Positions 1-8,961 of a stretch of 62,978 bases of DNA are shown piece by piece (positions within the stretch are counted from its first letter, which is position 1; every line of letters starts with the position of its first letter). A program made the translations under genes and the position numbers. This stretch comes from Pirellulales bacterium. Its GTDB lineage: Bacteria > Planctomycetota > Planctomycetia > Pirellulales > JAICIG01. The stretch covers positions 1 through 62,978 of the forward strand of contig DATLUO010000021.1 in NCBI GenBank assembly GCA_035533075.1, read 5' to 3'. The notes below the pieces were generated by a model. That model was not told the DNA's origin and did no database searches. It was given only the letters and a program-made list of their open reading frames with translations.

Positions 1-1
1 G

Positions 2-862
2 ACCTGCATCGGCGCAGAGCCGGACCGCGCGGCGGGCGGGAATCCACCGCAGCGGATTGGGCTTTGGCAAGGCCATGCTGCTGTGGGCAACGGCGAGTTC
101 GAGGACGCCGAGGCCTGGATCACGGTCCATCGCCCGGCCAAGAGCAACGGGGCGGCGATCGTGATCTGTCCCGGCGGCGGCTATGGCGGACTGGTCACCG
201 GCGCCGAAGGGCACGGCATCGCCGACTGGCTCAATCGGCACGGTGTCACGGGCGTGGTGCTCGAATATCGTCTGCCGGCCGGCCGGTCGTATGTGCCGCT
301 GCTCGACGCCCAGCGGGCCCTGCGCACCGTTCGCGCCAATGCGAAGGACTGGTCCGTCGATCCGGCGCGCATCGGCATCATGGGTTTTTCGGCGGGCGGC
401 CATCTCGCGTCCACGGCGGGAACGCACTTCGACGACGGCGACCCGGCGGCCGCCGACGCCATCGACCGCGTCAGTTGCCGGCCCGATTTTATGATCCTCA
501 TCTATCCTGTGATCGTGATGGGCGAGAAGACGCACCAGGGTTCCAAGAACAACCTGTTGGGCAAAGATCCGTCGCCGAAGCTCGTCGAGTTGTTCTCCAA
601 CGAGAAACAGGTTACGGCGCGCACTCCGCCGACGTTCTTGGCGCATGCTCTGGACGACAAACCGGTGCCGCCCGAAAACAGCAAAGCGTTCTACGAGGCG
701 CTCCAGGCGCACCAGGTCCCGGCGCGGTATCTCGAACTGCCGTCTGGCGGCCACGGCCTGAACGGTTACACGGGGCCCATGTGGGACAGGTGGCAAGAGC
801 AATCGCTGGCCTGGCTGGCCGAAATGAAGTTCATTCCCGCGGACGACGCGTCGCGAAAATAA
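2..862 (+). CDS. alpha/beta hydrolase (esterase/lipase family), 5'-truncated by window edge
   Basis: The reading frame is open to the left edge, so only about 286 C-terminal residues are visible. The reading begins with a segment like the RIGLWQGHAA opening common to planctomycete esterases of this family, followed by the oxyanion motif CPGGGYGGL, the nucleophile elbow GFSAGGH, an acidic residue in LDDKPVPPEN and a histidine in GGHGLNG. These form the Ser-Asp-His triad of the acetyl-esterase/BD-FAE-like group. The family hydrolyses short acyl esters, often on plant polysaccharides; planctomycete members are commonly exported, but the signal sequence would lie outside the window. The substrate cannot be told from the sequence. 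An internal ATG is available at 83, but the homologous N-terminal region upstream of it argues against using it. Confidence 0.85.
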   Translation, partial: TCIGAEPDRAAGGNPPQRIGLWQGHAAVGNGEFEDAEAWITVHRPAKSNGAAIVICPGGGYGGLVTGAEGHGIADWLNRHGVTGVVLEYRLPAGRSYVPLLDAQRALRTVRANAKDWSVDPARIGIMGFSAGGHLASTAGTHFDDGDPAAADAIDRVSCRPDFMILIYPVIVMGEKTHQGSKNNLLGKDPSPKLVELFSNEKQVTARTPPTFLAHALDDKPVPPENSKAFYEALQAHQVPARYLELPSGGHGLNGYTGPMWDRWQEQSLAWLAEMKFIPADDASRK

Positions 863-882
863 GGCCCGCGACGCTAATCCGG

Positions 883-1530
883 TAACTTCTTGCCCACCAC
901 GGTCGCGTACTCGACGACCGTGAGTGCTCCGACAATCCCGTAGGGCTCGAAAAACGAATGCTCGCTCCGCCGTTGCCGACGCTCCCGCGGCAGCGTGCAA
1001 GCCGCGGCGTGCCGTGCTGCTCCGGGGAATCGCCTGGCCGACGCGGGCTTTCGTAAATCGAGGGCTGGGGAAACAGTTCGTCGTGGTGCCGCCGCAGGTC
1101 GGCGGTGAAGCCCGACTCGTCGAAGCTCAAAACTTCTTGCCGGCGCAATGGGCGCGGACGGTGGCCAGGTCGGCCGGGGCGTAAAACCCCGCCCGCGATT
1201 GCTCTTGGCCGAGCAGCACCACGTCGCCGCGGCCCTGCTTCAGCGCCAGGTTGAGGATGGTCGTCAAAGCCAGCGGGCCGTAAAGACGGTCTTCGGTGAT
1301 GAAATCGCGAAAGGCGCAGAACGCTTCCAGCACGCGGGCCTTGGTCAAATAGGCGGGCACGTGCGTCTCGAAGTTGTACGCCGGCAGCTCGAACCGCGCC
1401 GGCAGATCGGCGGTGTTGGTCGCCCTCCGGGTAGCTTAGCAGCAAGACGGGAAAAGCGGACACTCTGCTCGCCTTCGAAGCCGAAGGTCGCTAAACTAAT
1501 CTGATCCAGGTCGAGCAGAATAGCAGTCCT
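883..1530 (-). pseudogene. decayed gene of unknown family, fragments in several frames
   Basis: On the minus strand three coding-like stretches lie in order but in different frames: LDLDQISLATFGFEGEQSV near 1510-1430, then a stretch with LPAYNFETHVPAYLTKAR and DFITEDRLYGPLALTTIL near 1420-1127, then YGIVGALTVVEYATVVGKKL ending at a stop near 883. Each reads as ordinary protein and has the codon bias of the neighbours, but stops and frame changes separate them. The best single open piece is about 95 residues long. I do not recognise the family. The simplest reading is one frameshifted gene; two overlapping short genes is the alternative. Confidence 0.45.
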
Positions 1531-1644
1531 TGACCCGGACGCGGCGCCAGATGGCGGAGCGAAGGCCGCGGAGCCGGAGGGAGAACCGGTAGGCCGAGAA
1601 GCGAGGTTTGATGCGAAGCGGAACCGGAAAAACCCGGAAAAGGA

Positions 1645-1718
1645 ACCCGGAAAAGGGGATAAGAGATAAGTCCCAGATTAGACCCATTAAATAATGGGAC
1701 TTATCCCCTTTTCCGGGT
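1645..1718. repeat. REP-like palindrome (GGGGATAAGTCCC type)
   Basis: The arms ACCCGGAAAAGGGGATAAG...TCCC (1645-1674) and GGGACTTATCCCC...CCGGGT (1696-1718) are inverted copies; the left arm carries a 7-bp duplication (AGATAAG). The loop contains a second small palindrome CCCATTA-AA-TAATGGG. Direct copies of CCGGAAAA precede it at about 1624-1650. Palindromes built on GGGGATAAGTCCC are a widespread dispersed type, often mobilised by RAYT (REP-associated tyrosine) transposases; no such transposase is in the window. The element supplies the only ATG for the broken gene that follows. Confidence 0.7.
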
Positions 1719-2319
1719 CCAGCGTTTACCTGTTCGCTACCGATCCCGAAAAGCTGCGGGGAGACTTGGCACGCGACCCTGCGCTGGTGGCCGAGATTGC
1801 TGCCCGCGCCAGTCGCCACGGCGTGGACGTCGACGAGATTCAGGATCTCTGTGGCCGCGTGAGCGAAGTTCGATCGCTTTCCTGGCCGGCAGGCGCCGAC
1901 ATGCTCTCCGTCAACGCGTTTATGTGGATGACGCCGGCGCGCGGGCGGACGCCAAGACAGAGCTTGGCTCTACCGCGATGCACATCGCCGCGGGCGGCGG
2001 CAATGTGGAGGGCCTGGAAGTGCTTCATCGGCTCGGTCTGCCGATCGACGCCAGAGACAACGGTGGTTCGACGCCGTTATTGGACGCCATCGAGTGCCAC
2101 CAAGCGGAAGCCGCCGAATGGTTGCTTAAGCGCGGCGCGGACGTCAATGCCCGCGATAAGGACGGATGGACAAGCCTGCACAACGCGTATGCGACGAGCC
2201 TCGATTACGAGGAAGACGGCATTCCTTCCCCTTTAATCGCGGTCCTCGAAAAGTACGGCGCCGACCCGACGCTCAAAGACGACGAAGGGCGCACGCCAAG
2301 AGATTTTCCCATTCGCTAG
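1694..2319 (+). pseudogene. ankyrin-repeat protein, frameshifted
   Basis: The first part reads in one frame (VYLFATDPEKLRGDLARDPA, then a helical stretch to about 1915) and looks like an N-terminal domain; its ATG at 1694 lies inside the REP palindrome. From about 1900 the coding signal moves to another frame and gives about 131 residues with three ankyrin-like units: GSTAMHIAAGGGNVEGLEVL, GGSTPLLDAIECHQAEAAEW and DGWTSLHNAYATSLDYEEDG, ending with DDEGRTPRDFP. Ankyrin repeats mediate protein binding. Either one gene has been frameshifted near 1880-1920, or the ankyrin part is a separate gene with a GTG start at 1924. The lack of a natural start for the first part favours a remnant. Confidence 0.55.
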
Positions 2320-2687
2320 CGTCTGCTCCCCTCGCAGGCAGAAAGAGCCCCGACGGACCGTGCAAATCCTCTCGCCGAAACAATCGTCCTTTCAAGCTGG
2401 GTCACGGCCCAGGGCGCCAGGGCACAGAATCCTGGCCCAAGGTCTTTGACGATTTGATTCACGCGGCAAACCCGCTCCAGCCGAAGCCGTCTCCGGCGAA
2501 GCGAGAGCTAACGGCGGTTTCGAGGCACGCGCGTGGAAGCCGCCGGCACCGCGCGCCGCCAGCCTTTCCACCAAGACGGTGGTTGCGGAGGCGATTTCCG
2601 CAAGCGCGCGGCAAATCGTGCAAAGGCGGGCGTTGCTTGCGGTTGGCGTGAGGCGTCCCCAGAGATTGAAGTGTATAATGTCCGGGC
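2320..2687. other. intergenic, no supported gene
   Basis: About 370 bases without a convincing reading frame on either strand. The only notable signal is TATAAT at 2674-2679, just 8 bases before the ATG of the next gene. No good -35 box lies 16-18 bases upstream, so it is at most a weak promoter; if used, the transcript would be nearly leaderless. Confidence 0.4.
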
Positions 2688-3704
2688 ATGGCGAACCCAA
2701 TTCTTGTGAGCACCGGCAGTTCGAAGTTGCGACTGGGCCTGATCGGCTGCGGCGTGGTGGGACGCCGGCATGCGGGACAACTGCGCGGCGACAGCCGTGT
2801 GGAACTGGTCGTGTGTTGCGATCCGGCGATTCAGGCTGCGCGCGGCCTGCGCGACGAATTCGCTCCGCAAGCCGCCGTCGAGACCGACGCCTTTCGCGCC
2901 CTGGCCGAGCACCGCTTGCAGGCCGTCGTCATCGGATCTCCCACGCAAATGCACTACGAGCATTGCTGCCGCGCCTTCGACCTGGGTCTGGCCGTGCTCT
3001 GCGAGAAGCCCCTGGCAGCCCGGCGGGAAGAGATCGTCGATCTCATCGACCGCAGCCGCGGCAAGGGCCATTTTCTGATGGTCGGCTACCAGAGGCGGTA
3101 TCGCGCGCCTTACGCCACGGCCCGGCGTGAGCTGACCGAGCGGGCCGAGTGGTACGGTCCGCTGAAGCAGGTCCACGTCTATGTGTGCGAGCGTTGGCAG
3201 CAGACGATCCGGGGCACGTGGCGTGACGACCCGCAGGTGGGCGCCGGCTATTTCGGCGATGCCGGCAGCCACCAGATTGATATCGTCAACTTCATCACCG
3301 GCCGGCGGCCGGTGAAGGTTTTCGCCGCGAGCGAGCAACGTGGCAGCCAGGTGGAAATTACGACCCAGGTGATGGGCCGGCTCGACGGCGGCGCGGGACT
3401 GCTCGCCCATTTCGTCGGCGACGCCAACCATTGGCGCGAAGACATCTACTTCCACTGCCGCGACGGCGACCTGCTGCTGCGGAGCGAGAAGCTCTATCGG
3501 GCAAAATCGAACCATACCGAACAGATCTTCGATTTGCTGCCAGACAGTTCGCCCGACCGGGCCTTTGCCGATTGGCTGCTCGACGGCAAGCCGATGGTCT
3601 CGCCGCCCGAAATCGCGTTGCCCATGCACGATTGGACCGCCGCGGTGTTGAAATCGGCCAAAGAGGGAAGCTGGGTCGAAGTGGAACCGGCCGTTCCCGC
3701 TTGA
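2688..3704 (+). CDS. Gfo/Idh/MocA family NAD(P)-dependent oxidoreductase
   Basis: A 338-residue protein. The N-terminal Rossmann fold starts at about residue 15 with RLGLIGCGVVGRRHAG (GxGxxG), and the family signature CEKPLAARREE follows near residue 105. The C-terminal half is the usual alpha/beta domain, with GDAGSHQIDIVNFITGRRP at about 190-210 containing the conserved H-x-x-D region. Members oxidise or isomerise sugars, inositols and sugar-nucleotide derivatives; planctomycete genomes carry dozens and the substrate cannot be assigned here. The length is typical. There is no close operon partner upstream; the membrane protein that follows begins 53 bases later on the same strand and could be co-transcribed. 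Confidence 0.88.
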   Translation: MANPILVSTGSSKLRLGLIGCGVVGRRHAGQLRGDSRVELVVCCDPAIQAARGLRDEFAPQAAVETDAFRALAEHRLQAVVIGSPTQMHYEHCCRAFDLGLAVLCEKPLAARREEIVDLIDRSRGKGHFLMVGYQRRYRAPYATARRELTERAEWYGPLKQVHVYVCERWQQTIRGTWRDDPQVGAGYFGDAGSHQIDIVNFITGRRPVKVFAASEQRGSQVEITTQVMGRLDGGAGLLAHFVGDANHWREDIYFHCRDGDLLLRSEKLYRAKSNHTEQIFDLLPDSSPDRAFADWLLDGKPMVSPPEIALPMHDWTAAVLKSAKEGSWVEVEPAVPA

Positions 3705-3757
3705 CCCGCCGGGCGGAACTGCGGTATAAGTTGCGGCCCCTTCTGGACGGAGCCCTC

Positions 3758-4357
3758 ATGAGCGACACGACGTTGCCTGCCAGCAGTCCGATTTCAGTCC
3801 GCGACTTTCTGGTTAAACAACGAGTTACGATTTCGTTGATTGTCTTCTCGGCGCTGATCGCGAAGGACATGATCACCGGCACGCGCCCGCACGACACGGG
3901 CAATTTTCACGATCCGGCGGCCATGACCGGGCTGGTCGCCGTGCTCGTCGGCCTGGCAATTCGCTCCTGGGCGGCGGGCGTGATCAATAAGAGCAAAGTG
4001 CTGGCCACGACCGGTCCCTACCGGCTGTGCCGCCACCCGCTCTACCTGGGTTCGCTGTTGATGATGTTCGGGTTTTGCGTGCTGGTGGGCAGCCTGCTCG
4101 ACGTGTGCGTGGTGTTTGGGCCGGTGCTCGGCATCTATCTGCTGACGATGCAACGAGAGGAGCGACGTTTGGCCGTGCGGCACGGTGCAGCCTGGGCCGA
4201 ATATGTTGCCGTGGCGCCGCAATTCTTTCCCTACCGGCCGGTGATCGACTGGCGGAGCGAGTGGTCGCTGGCCCAGTGGCTGAACAACCGCGAGTACAAG
4301 GCGGCGCTCACCGCCACGACCGCCCTGTTGCTGCTGCACCTCTGGCGATTGCTGTAG
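3758..4357 (+). CDS. isoprenylcysteine carboxyl methyltransferase-like membrane protein
   Basis: A 199-residue protein with about four hydrophobic segments (roughly residues 25-42, 52-70, 95-130 and near the C-terminus). The diagnostic stretch GPYRLCRHPLYLGSLLMMFG lies near residue 88, followed by EERRLAVRHGAAWAEYVAVA; together these form the SAM-binding part of the ICMT/PEMT-like superfamily. Bacterial members methylate membrane-associated substrates, mostly unknown. The ATG at 3758 is chosen because the frame upstream is not conserved-looking and overlaps the preceding gene. The downstream glycosyltransferases are on the opposite strand, with ends only one base apart, so transcription converges here. 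Confidence 0.8.
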   Translation: MSDTTLPASSPISVRDFLVKQRVTISLIVFSALIAKDMITGTRPHDTGNFHDPAAMTGLVAVLVGLAIRSWAAGVINKSKVLATTGPYRLCRHPLYLGSLLMMFGFCVLVGSLLDVCVVFGPVLGIYLLTMQREERRLAVRHGAAWAEYVAVAPQFFPYRPVIDWRSEWSLAQWLNNREYKAALTATTALLLLHLWRLL

Positions 4358-4358
4358 C

Positions 4359-5465
4359 TCACGCCGCCAGCGACAACACCCGCTCACCCAGCACGTCCCA
4401 GTTGAACCGCCGGCGCAGCTCCGCCTGGTCGATGGCGCATCGGCCGGCGGCGGCCATCTGCCGATAGGCCTCGTCGAGCGTGGCCGCATCGCAGGGATCG
4501 AAGTAAAACACGCCGGCGCTTTCCAACTCGGCCAGCGAGCTGTTGTAGCTGGCGAGCACCGGCGATTCGTGCAGCAGCGAATCGAGCACGGGAAAGCCAA
4601 AGCCCTCATACAGCGACGGGTAAACCGTACACGTCACCTCGCGATACAGCCGGCATAGCTCCGCATCGGAGACCATGCCCAAGAATTTCACGCGGCTAAA
4701 ACGCGGATGATCGTGGACCGCCTGCGGACCGTCCCAAAGCCAACCTTCGGGTCCGGCCCACCACAGCTCAAAATCGTCGGGCAGCACGCCGGTGTTCAGA
4801 AACCAGTCGAGCAGGAAGTCGCCGTTCTTGCGTGGCTCGCGCGTGCCGACGATCAGCATGACGTTCGGCCGCCGCACGACAGGCCCGGCATGCGCGTGTT
4901 CCGCCAGGCATTGGCTTGGGCCGGGATAAGCAACCTCAATATCGCGTTCGTCGACGGCGCTCAGCCAGGCGGCATCGGCCTTGGTGCAGTGCGAAATGGC
5001 CAGCACTTTCTCGCACAGAGCGGTGGCCGTGATTTGCCGATGGAAGCCCTCGCGCAAGCCGGCCGTGTGCGACCACGGCACAATCAGCGGCGTGAAATCA
5101 TAGAAGATGCCGATCTCGCGGCCGAACCGCCGCTCGGCCGGACGGGTCCAGGTGTAGATGCCCGTGTGCCGCTGGGCTTGCGACTCGTCGTAGGTCCGCT
5201 TTGGCCGCCGGCAGAGATCGACCACCCAATCGGTCAAGTTTGCGCTCGGCTCGGTCACTTCGCCCAAGCCGATTTCGATTTCCTGGCCGCGCATCAGGTC
5301 GCGATTCAGCTCGTGTACGAGTTGGGTCCGAGGATCGAGAAAGGTCGTCAGCCGTAGCGGAGCCAGCCGGTTGAGGGCCTGCACCAGGCGGCAGGAAAAG
5401 CGGCCGATACCCGTCAGCTTCGGCACCAGCAGCGGAAACACTTCCAGGTAGATCGGCGCCGTCAT
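4359..5465 (-). CDS. glycosyltransferase, GT4-like (family 1)
   Basis: A 368-residue GT-B enzyme. The N-terminal acceptor domain begins IYLEVFPLLVPKLTGIGRFS with the typical G-x-G-R/Y loop. The C-terminal nucleotide-sugar domain has VMLIVGTREPRKNGD at about 215-230, and VYPSLYEGFGFPVLDSLL near 300, which holds the E-x7-E motif. Such enzymes transfer a sugar from a nucleotide donor to surface polysaccharide. The start ATG overlaps the stop of the upstream glycosyltransferase as TGATG, so the two are almost certainly translationally coupled and act in one pathway. The frame extends upstream, but that extension overlaps the partner gene and reads as a shadow. Confidence 0.88.
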   Translation of the reverse strand: MTAPIYLEVFPLLVPKLTGIGRFSCRLVQALNRLAPLRLTTFLDPRTQLVHELNRDLMRGQEIEIGLGEVTEPSANLTDWVVDLCRRPKRTYDESQAQRHTGIYTWTRPAERRFGREIGIFYDFTPLIVPWSHTAGLREGFHRQITATALCEKVLAISHCTKADAAWLSAVDERDIEVAYPGPSQCLAEHAHAGPVVRRPNVMLIVGTREPRKNGDFLLDWFLNTGVLPDDFELWWAGPEGWLWDGPQAVHDHPRFSRVKFLGMVSDAELCRLYREVTCTVYPSLYEGFGFPVLDSLLHESPVLASYNSSLAELESAGVFYFDPCDAATLDEAYRQMAAAGRCAIDQAELRRRFNWDVLGERVLSLAA

Positions 5466-6922
5466 CAGGCTGCCTCGCGATAGACGTGGTCGCTGCTGCC
5501 GTCGGTCGAAACGCTCGCCAAGGCGTCGCGCAACCGCGGCCAGACGGCGTCGGCGCTGGCCCAATTTTGCATGCGAGCGCGGGCCTGGGCGGCAAGCTGC
5601 TGATAGGCTTCGGGCTCGCTCTTGGCAAGCTGATACGCCGCGGCGATTTGATCGCGCAGCGACGACCAGACAATGCGGTGCCAGCTTGTGTGCAGCCGGC
5701 CGCTCTCGTCGTCGGGCCACGGGCAAGGCTCGGGATGCGACTCGACGACCAGCCCCACCCAGGCGTCGAAATAGTCGGCCATCGCCGTGTTGGCCGGAGC
5801 GATGCCCGGCCGGCCGGCGGCCAGATGGTCCTGCAGCGGCAGGCAGGCGCCTTCGGCCCGCGAGGCATTCAGATAGAAGGCGCTGCCGCGCACTAACTCC
5901 AGCATCTGCGCATCGCTGAGATATTCCGTCACCAGCACGATCCGTGCCCGATGCGGCAGGCCGAGCTTGTTGTAAAAGGCGAGCAGTTCGCGGACGGGAG
6001 CCGCATAACTGACCGCCAGCTTGAGCACCAGAGTGGCGTCGTCGCGGTCGCCCACGGCCAACAGGAACGCGGTGATCAGATCCTGCCAGTTCTTGCGTTT
6101 GTCGTCGGGATTGAGGATCGCTGTGTACACGACGCCCGACAACTCAATTCGGCTGGCCGCGATGGGCAGTTCGGTCTCGCCCTCGCGCCAGGCCCGCTTG
6201 CCGGCGTTCTTGGCGGCCACCAGGGCCTTGCTCAGTCGCAGCGGCAAGAGCGGCTTGATTCCGTCGACCCAGGCCCGCCGGGCCAGCGACCGGACAAAGT
6301 TTTTCAAGCGAAAGCCGGTCGAGTCGGGACCGGGCCGCGACTCAGGGTCGGCCACACGGACCGGCGGCACTTCGGGCTGCGTGAGCACGTAAGCCGGGCA
6401 AGCCAGCGGCACGGACTGCCCGCGTCGCCAGTCGGGCAGTTCAAAGTAGGCGGGCGAAACGGGCACCGGCACCAAGCGCACCGGCGTCTTCACTCCGGCG
6501 CGGGCCAACGCGGCGGCCGTGAAATGGCTGGCCGTCAAGATCAGCGAGGCGCGGTTGGCAATTCGCACCCAATTGTTCCGCGGGTTCTCTTTGTAATCGG
6601 TGGCCGGAACATCGGGAAACTCCCAAAACGGAAACACGACATTGGGAGCGTTGCGGCTCAGATAGACGTCGCTGAACGGGCGAAAGCTGAGACTGACCGC
6701 TTGCTGGCCGCGTTTCGCCAGCCGGCGGATGGCGAAATCGACCTGGCTTTCGGGCCGCACGATCCGCGTCACCTCGCCGTGCAGCTCCAGCAGCGGCAGA
6801 AACGCGCGCAGCACAAACTCATAGGAGTATCCGGTCTCGCCCAGGTCGGTGCTGAACGACTTTCCGCGGGCCAGCGAATTGACGATCAGCGCCGTCCGCC
6901 GCGGCGCAGCTTGCTCGGTCAT
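5465..6922 (-). CDS. glycosyltransferase family protein, first gene of a coupled pair
   Basis: A 485-residue protein with the layout of a GT-B enzyme. The N-terminus reads RRTALIVNSLARGKSFSTDL; the middle has an insert rich in Arg and Leu (about 190-260); the C-terminal domain has VYTAILNPDDKRKNWQDLIT and the end-loop SRAEGACLPLQDHLAAGRPG, where EGACLP takes the place of the usual E-G-F-G-L-P donor-binding loop. It is probably a sugar transferase of surface glycan synthesis. It is followed without a gap by a second glycosyltransferase (TGATG overlap). Donor and acceptor cannot be read from the sequence. Confidence 0.8.
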   Translation of the reverse strand: MTEQAAPRRTALIVNSLARGKSFSTDLGETGYSYEFVLRAFLPLLELHGEVTRIVRPESQVDFAIRRLAKRGQQAVSLSFRPFSDVYLSRNAPNVVFPFWEFPDVPATDYKENPRNNWVRIANRASLILTASHFTAAALARAGVKTPVRLVPVPVSPAYFELPDWRRGQSVPLACPAYVLTQPEVPPVRVADPESRPGPDSTGFRLKNFVRSLARRAWVDGIKPLLPLRLSKALVAAKNAGKRAWREGETELPIAASRIELSGVVYTAILNPDDKRKNWQDLITAFLLAVGDRDDATLVLKLAVSYAAPVRELLAFYNKLGLPHRARIVLVTEYLSDAQMLELVRGSAFYLNASRAEGACLPLQDHLAAGRPGIAPANTAMADYFDAWVGLVVESHPEPCPWPDDESGRLHTSWHRIVWSSLRDQIAAAYQLAKSEPEAYQQLAAQARARMQNWASADAVWPRLRDALASVSTDGSSDHVYREAA

Positions 6923-7007
6923 GGTCGTGTTTCACGGATTACGAAGCGGCAATCGGCGCGGTAAGTTAGATGAACGCGCTGATGCGGTCAATGGGAATGA
7001 CCTGTAT

Positions 7008-7400
7008 TCAGGCCGAAGCGCCGGGCGGCGGAGCGAGATGGATTTCCGGAATGCGGTCGGGCACGATCTCGATCTGTGGAAACTCTTCCTGGCTGGCCAC
7101 CACTTCGGCGAAGCACTCGTCCATCTGGGCCAGAAAACGATCGACGTCGAGGCCCATGTGGTGCGGACGGTAATGCGCCAGATAGCCGTGACTGCCGTAA
7201 TAGAGCTTCTTGGCCCCGCGAATGTTGCCGTTGCCGAAGTGGTGCAACGCCACCGCCGCCTGGATCAGCCCTTGCAAAAACTTCCGCGACGGGCCGGCCT
7301 CGTCTTTCCACATCTCTTCCCAGGCCTCGTGGCTCTCGAAGAAATCGCAGTTGTTGAAATACTCGATGCCGGCCAGGTAACGCGGATCGTACTCAGACAT
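7008..7400 (-). CDS. DUF309 domain protein
   Basis: A 130-residue protein with the DUF309 hallmark FNNCDFFESHEAWEEMWKDE near the N-terminus and FLQGLIQAAVALHHFGNGNI following. The family is small, helical and of unknown function; the invariant H and E residues suggest metal binding (inference). The ATG at 7400 is the first after the upstream BI-1 gene, whose stop is only 5 bases away, so the two are one transcription unit. Confidence 0.85.
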   Translation of the reverse strand: MSEYDPRYLAGIEYFNNCDFFESHEAWEEMWKDEAGPSRKFLQGLIQAAVALHHFGNGNIRGAKKLYYGSHGYLAHYRPHHMGLDVDRFLAQMDECFAEVVASQEEFPQIEIVPDRIPEIHLAPPPGASA

Positions 7401-7405
7401 AGGCA

Positions 7406-8134
7406 CTAACGGCGCGACGACAGGGCCAGCACGATCCGCAGAAGGTAGTAGAACAGCAGGGCCACCGAGGCGAACAGCGCCAACGCGGCCGCCACATGCT
7501 GGCCGATGCGGTAGTGGTGCAGCACGTTCGAGGTGTCGTAAAGAATGTAACCGCTGGCCAGGACGATCATGGCCGCGCTGAACCAAATGCCTAAGGCGAA
7601 CTGCGGAAAAATGACGCCGACCACGATGGCGCCCAGCCCCACCAGGCCGCCCAGCCACAACGCGCTGCGCAGGAACGAAAAATCGCGGCCGGTCAAAAAA
7701 ACGATGGCCGTCAGGCCGGTGAAGATCACCAGCGTCGCCGCTCCGGCGGTGGGAATGATTTGCTCATCGAACCGCTTGGCGATGTACAACAGCGGCAGAA
7801 AGAGCACCGCTTCGGCCGCCACGTAAAGGCCCAGGCCCAGGTATTGCGTCGAGGCCGAGACTGCCGAGCGGGCCCATTTCTCGGCGAAGTACGAAACGAA
7901 CATGAACGCGCCCAGCACCGCCAGCCAACCGTAGCGCGAGGCCGAAAGCAAGGCCATGTATCGTTCCGACAGGCCGGGCACATTCAGCAGCACCGCCTCC
8001 AGGCCCGTGAAGGCAAACACCGCACCGGCCAGGTGCAGGTAGGTCTTGCGGATGAAATCGGCCCGTTCATTCTCCGCCGCCTGAGCGGCAATCGTGAAGA
8101 TCGGTGCGCGATAGGGGTTTTCGGCGTAGCTCAT
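7406..8134 (-). CDS. Bax inhibitor-1/YccA family membrane protein
   Basis: A 242-residue protein with a polar N-terminus of about 30 residues followed by seven hydrophobic segments and the family motif GYILYDTSNVLHHYRIG near the C-terminus, which carries the conserved Asp. BI-1 (TMBIM) proteins form pH-sensitive calcium-leak channels in the studied cases; YccA of E. coli also modulates the FtsH protease. Length and topology are typical. It is the first gene of a pair with the DUF309 gene and divergently arranged to endonuclease III, so the 150 bases between 8135 and 8290 should hold promoters for both directions. Confidence 0.9.
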   Translation of the reverse strand: MSYAENPYRAPIFTIAAQAAENERADFIRKTYLHLAGAVFAFTGLEAVLLNVPGLSERYMALLSASRYGWLAVLGAFMFVSYFAEKWARSAVSASTQYLGLGLYVAAEAVLFLPLLYIAKRFDEQIIPTAGAATLVIFTGLTAIVFLTGRDFSFLRSALWLGGLVGLGAIVVGVIFPQFALGIWFSAAMIVLASGYILYDTSNVLHHYRIGQHVAAALALFASVALLFYYLLRIVLALSSRR

Positions 8135-8290
8135 GGTAAGGGCCTTTAGTGAAAAGTGGGTTGGGGGCGCGCCTGTAAGGAACCTTGTCCTTGAACCCTA
8201 TCCTTTTGCAGGGGGGCAGTCAAGCCTTGACACATCGCCAGCCACTTCTGAAAATCGACTTCTCCCCCTTTGCCGCCGCACCTGACCATC

Positions 8291-8959
8291 ATGCCGACTG
8301 GGTCGAAGACCGTTGCCGCTGCGCCAGCCAAACGTCATGCCGCCCGTGTGGCCAGGCTGTTGGCAAAGACCTATCCGGCCGCCAAGTGCGCCTTGGACTT
8401 CCGCTCGCCGCTGGAACTGCTCATCGCCACGATTCTCTCGGCCCAATGCACCGACGTGCGGGTGAACATCGTCACCAAGGACCTGTTCCGCAAATACCGC
8501 TCGGCGGCCGATTACGCCAACGCCAACCCCGGAGAGTTGGAGAGCGAAATCAAGAGCACGGGCTTCTTCCGCAGCAAAACCAAGAGCATTCAGGCCGCCT
8601 GCCGCACGCTGGCCGAGGAGCATGGCGGCGAGGTGCCGAAGGATATCGAGAGCCTGGTCAAGCTGCCCGGCGTGGGACGCAAGACCGCCAACGTCGTGTT
8701 GGGCACGGCCTTCGGCATCGCGTCGGGTGTGGTGGTCGATACGCACGTGCTTCGCGTGAGCAAGCGGCTGGGGCTGACCAAGCACAAGGAGCCTGAAAAA
8801 ATCGAGCGCGACTTGATGGCCGTCTTGCCGCGCAAAGAGTGGGTCGATTTCAGCCATCGAGTCATCCACCACGGTCGGCGGATCTGCACGGCGCGGCGGC
8901 CGAAATGCGACGTTTGCACCTTGAACAAAGTCTGTCCTCGTGTGGGAGTGGAGAGCTAA
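8291..8959 (+). CDS. nth: endonuclease III (DNA glycosylase/AP lyase)
   Basis: A 222-residue base-excision-repair enzyme removing oxidised pyrimidines. The helix-hairpin-helix LVKLPGVGRKTANVVLG contains the catalytic Lys, and VVDTHVLRVSKRLG the catalytic Asp. Four C-terminal cysteines in a C-x6-C-x2-C-x5-C pattern (CTARRPKCDVCTLNKVC) bind a [4Fe-4S] cluster. The length fits the family. An upstream TTG at 8270 is in frame, but the ATG at 8291 gives a normal N-terminus; neither has a strong Shine-Dalgarno sequence. The dCTP deaminase gene starts 2 bases after the stop, so the two DNA-maintenance enzymes form an operon. Confidence 0.95.
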   Translation: MPTGSKTVAAAPAKRHAARVARLLAKTYPAAKCALDFRSPLELLIATILSAQCTDVRVNIVTKDLFRKYRSAADYANANPGELESEIKSTGFFRSKTKSIQAACRTLAEEHGGEVPKDIESLVKLPGVGRKTANVVLGTAFGIASGVVVDTHVLRVSKRLGLTKHKEPEKIERDLMAVLPRKEWVDFSHRVIHHGRRICTARRPKCDVCTLNKVCPRVGVES

Positions 8960-8961
8960 GG

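Noticed and set aside
831-1463. A 210-codon minus-strand gene as one continuous protein
   Set aside because: Only its first residues look natural; the better coding pieces lie in other frames, so a decayed gene is a better description.
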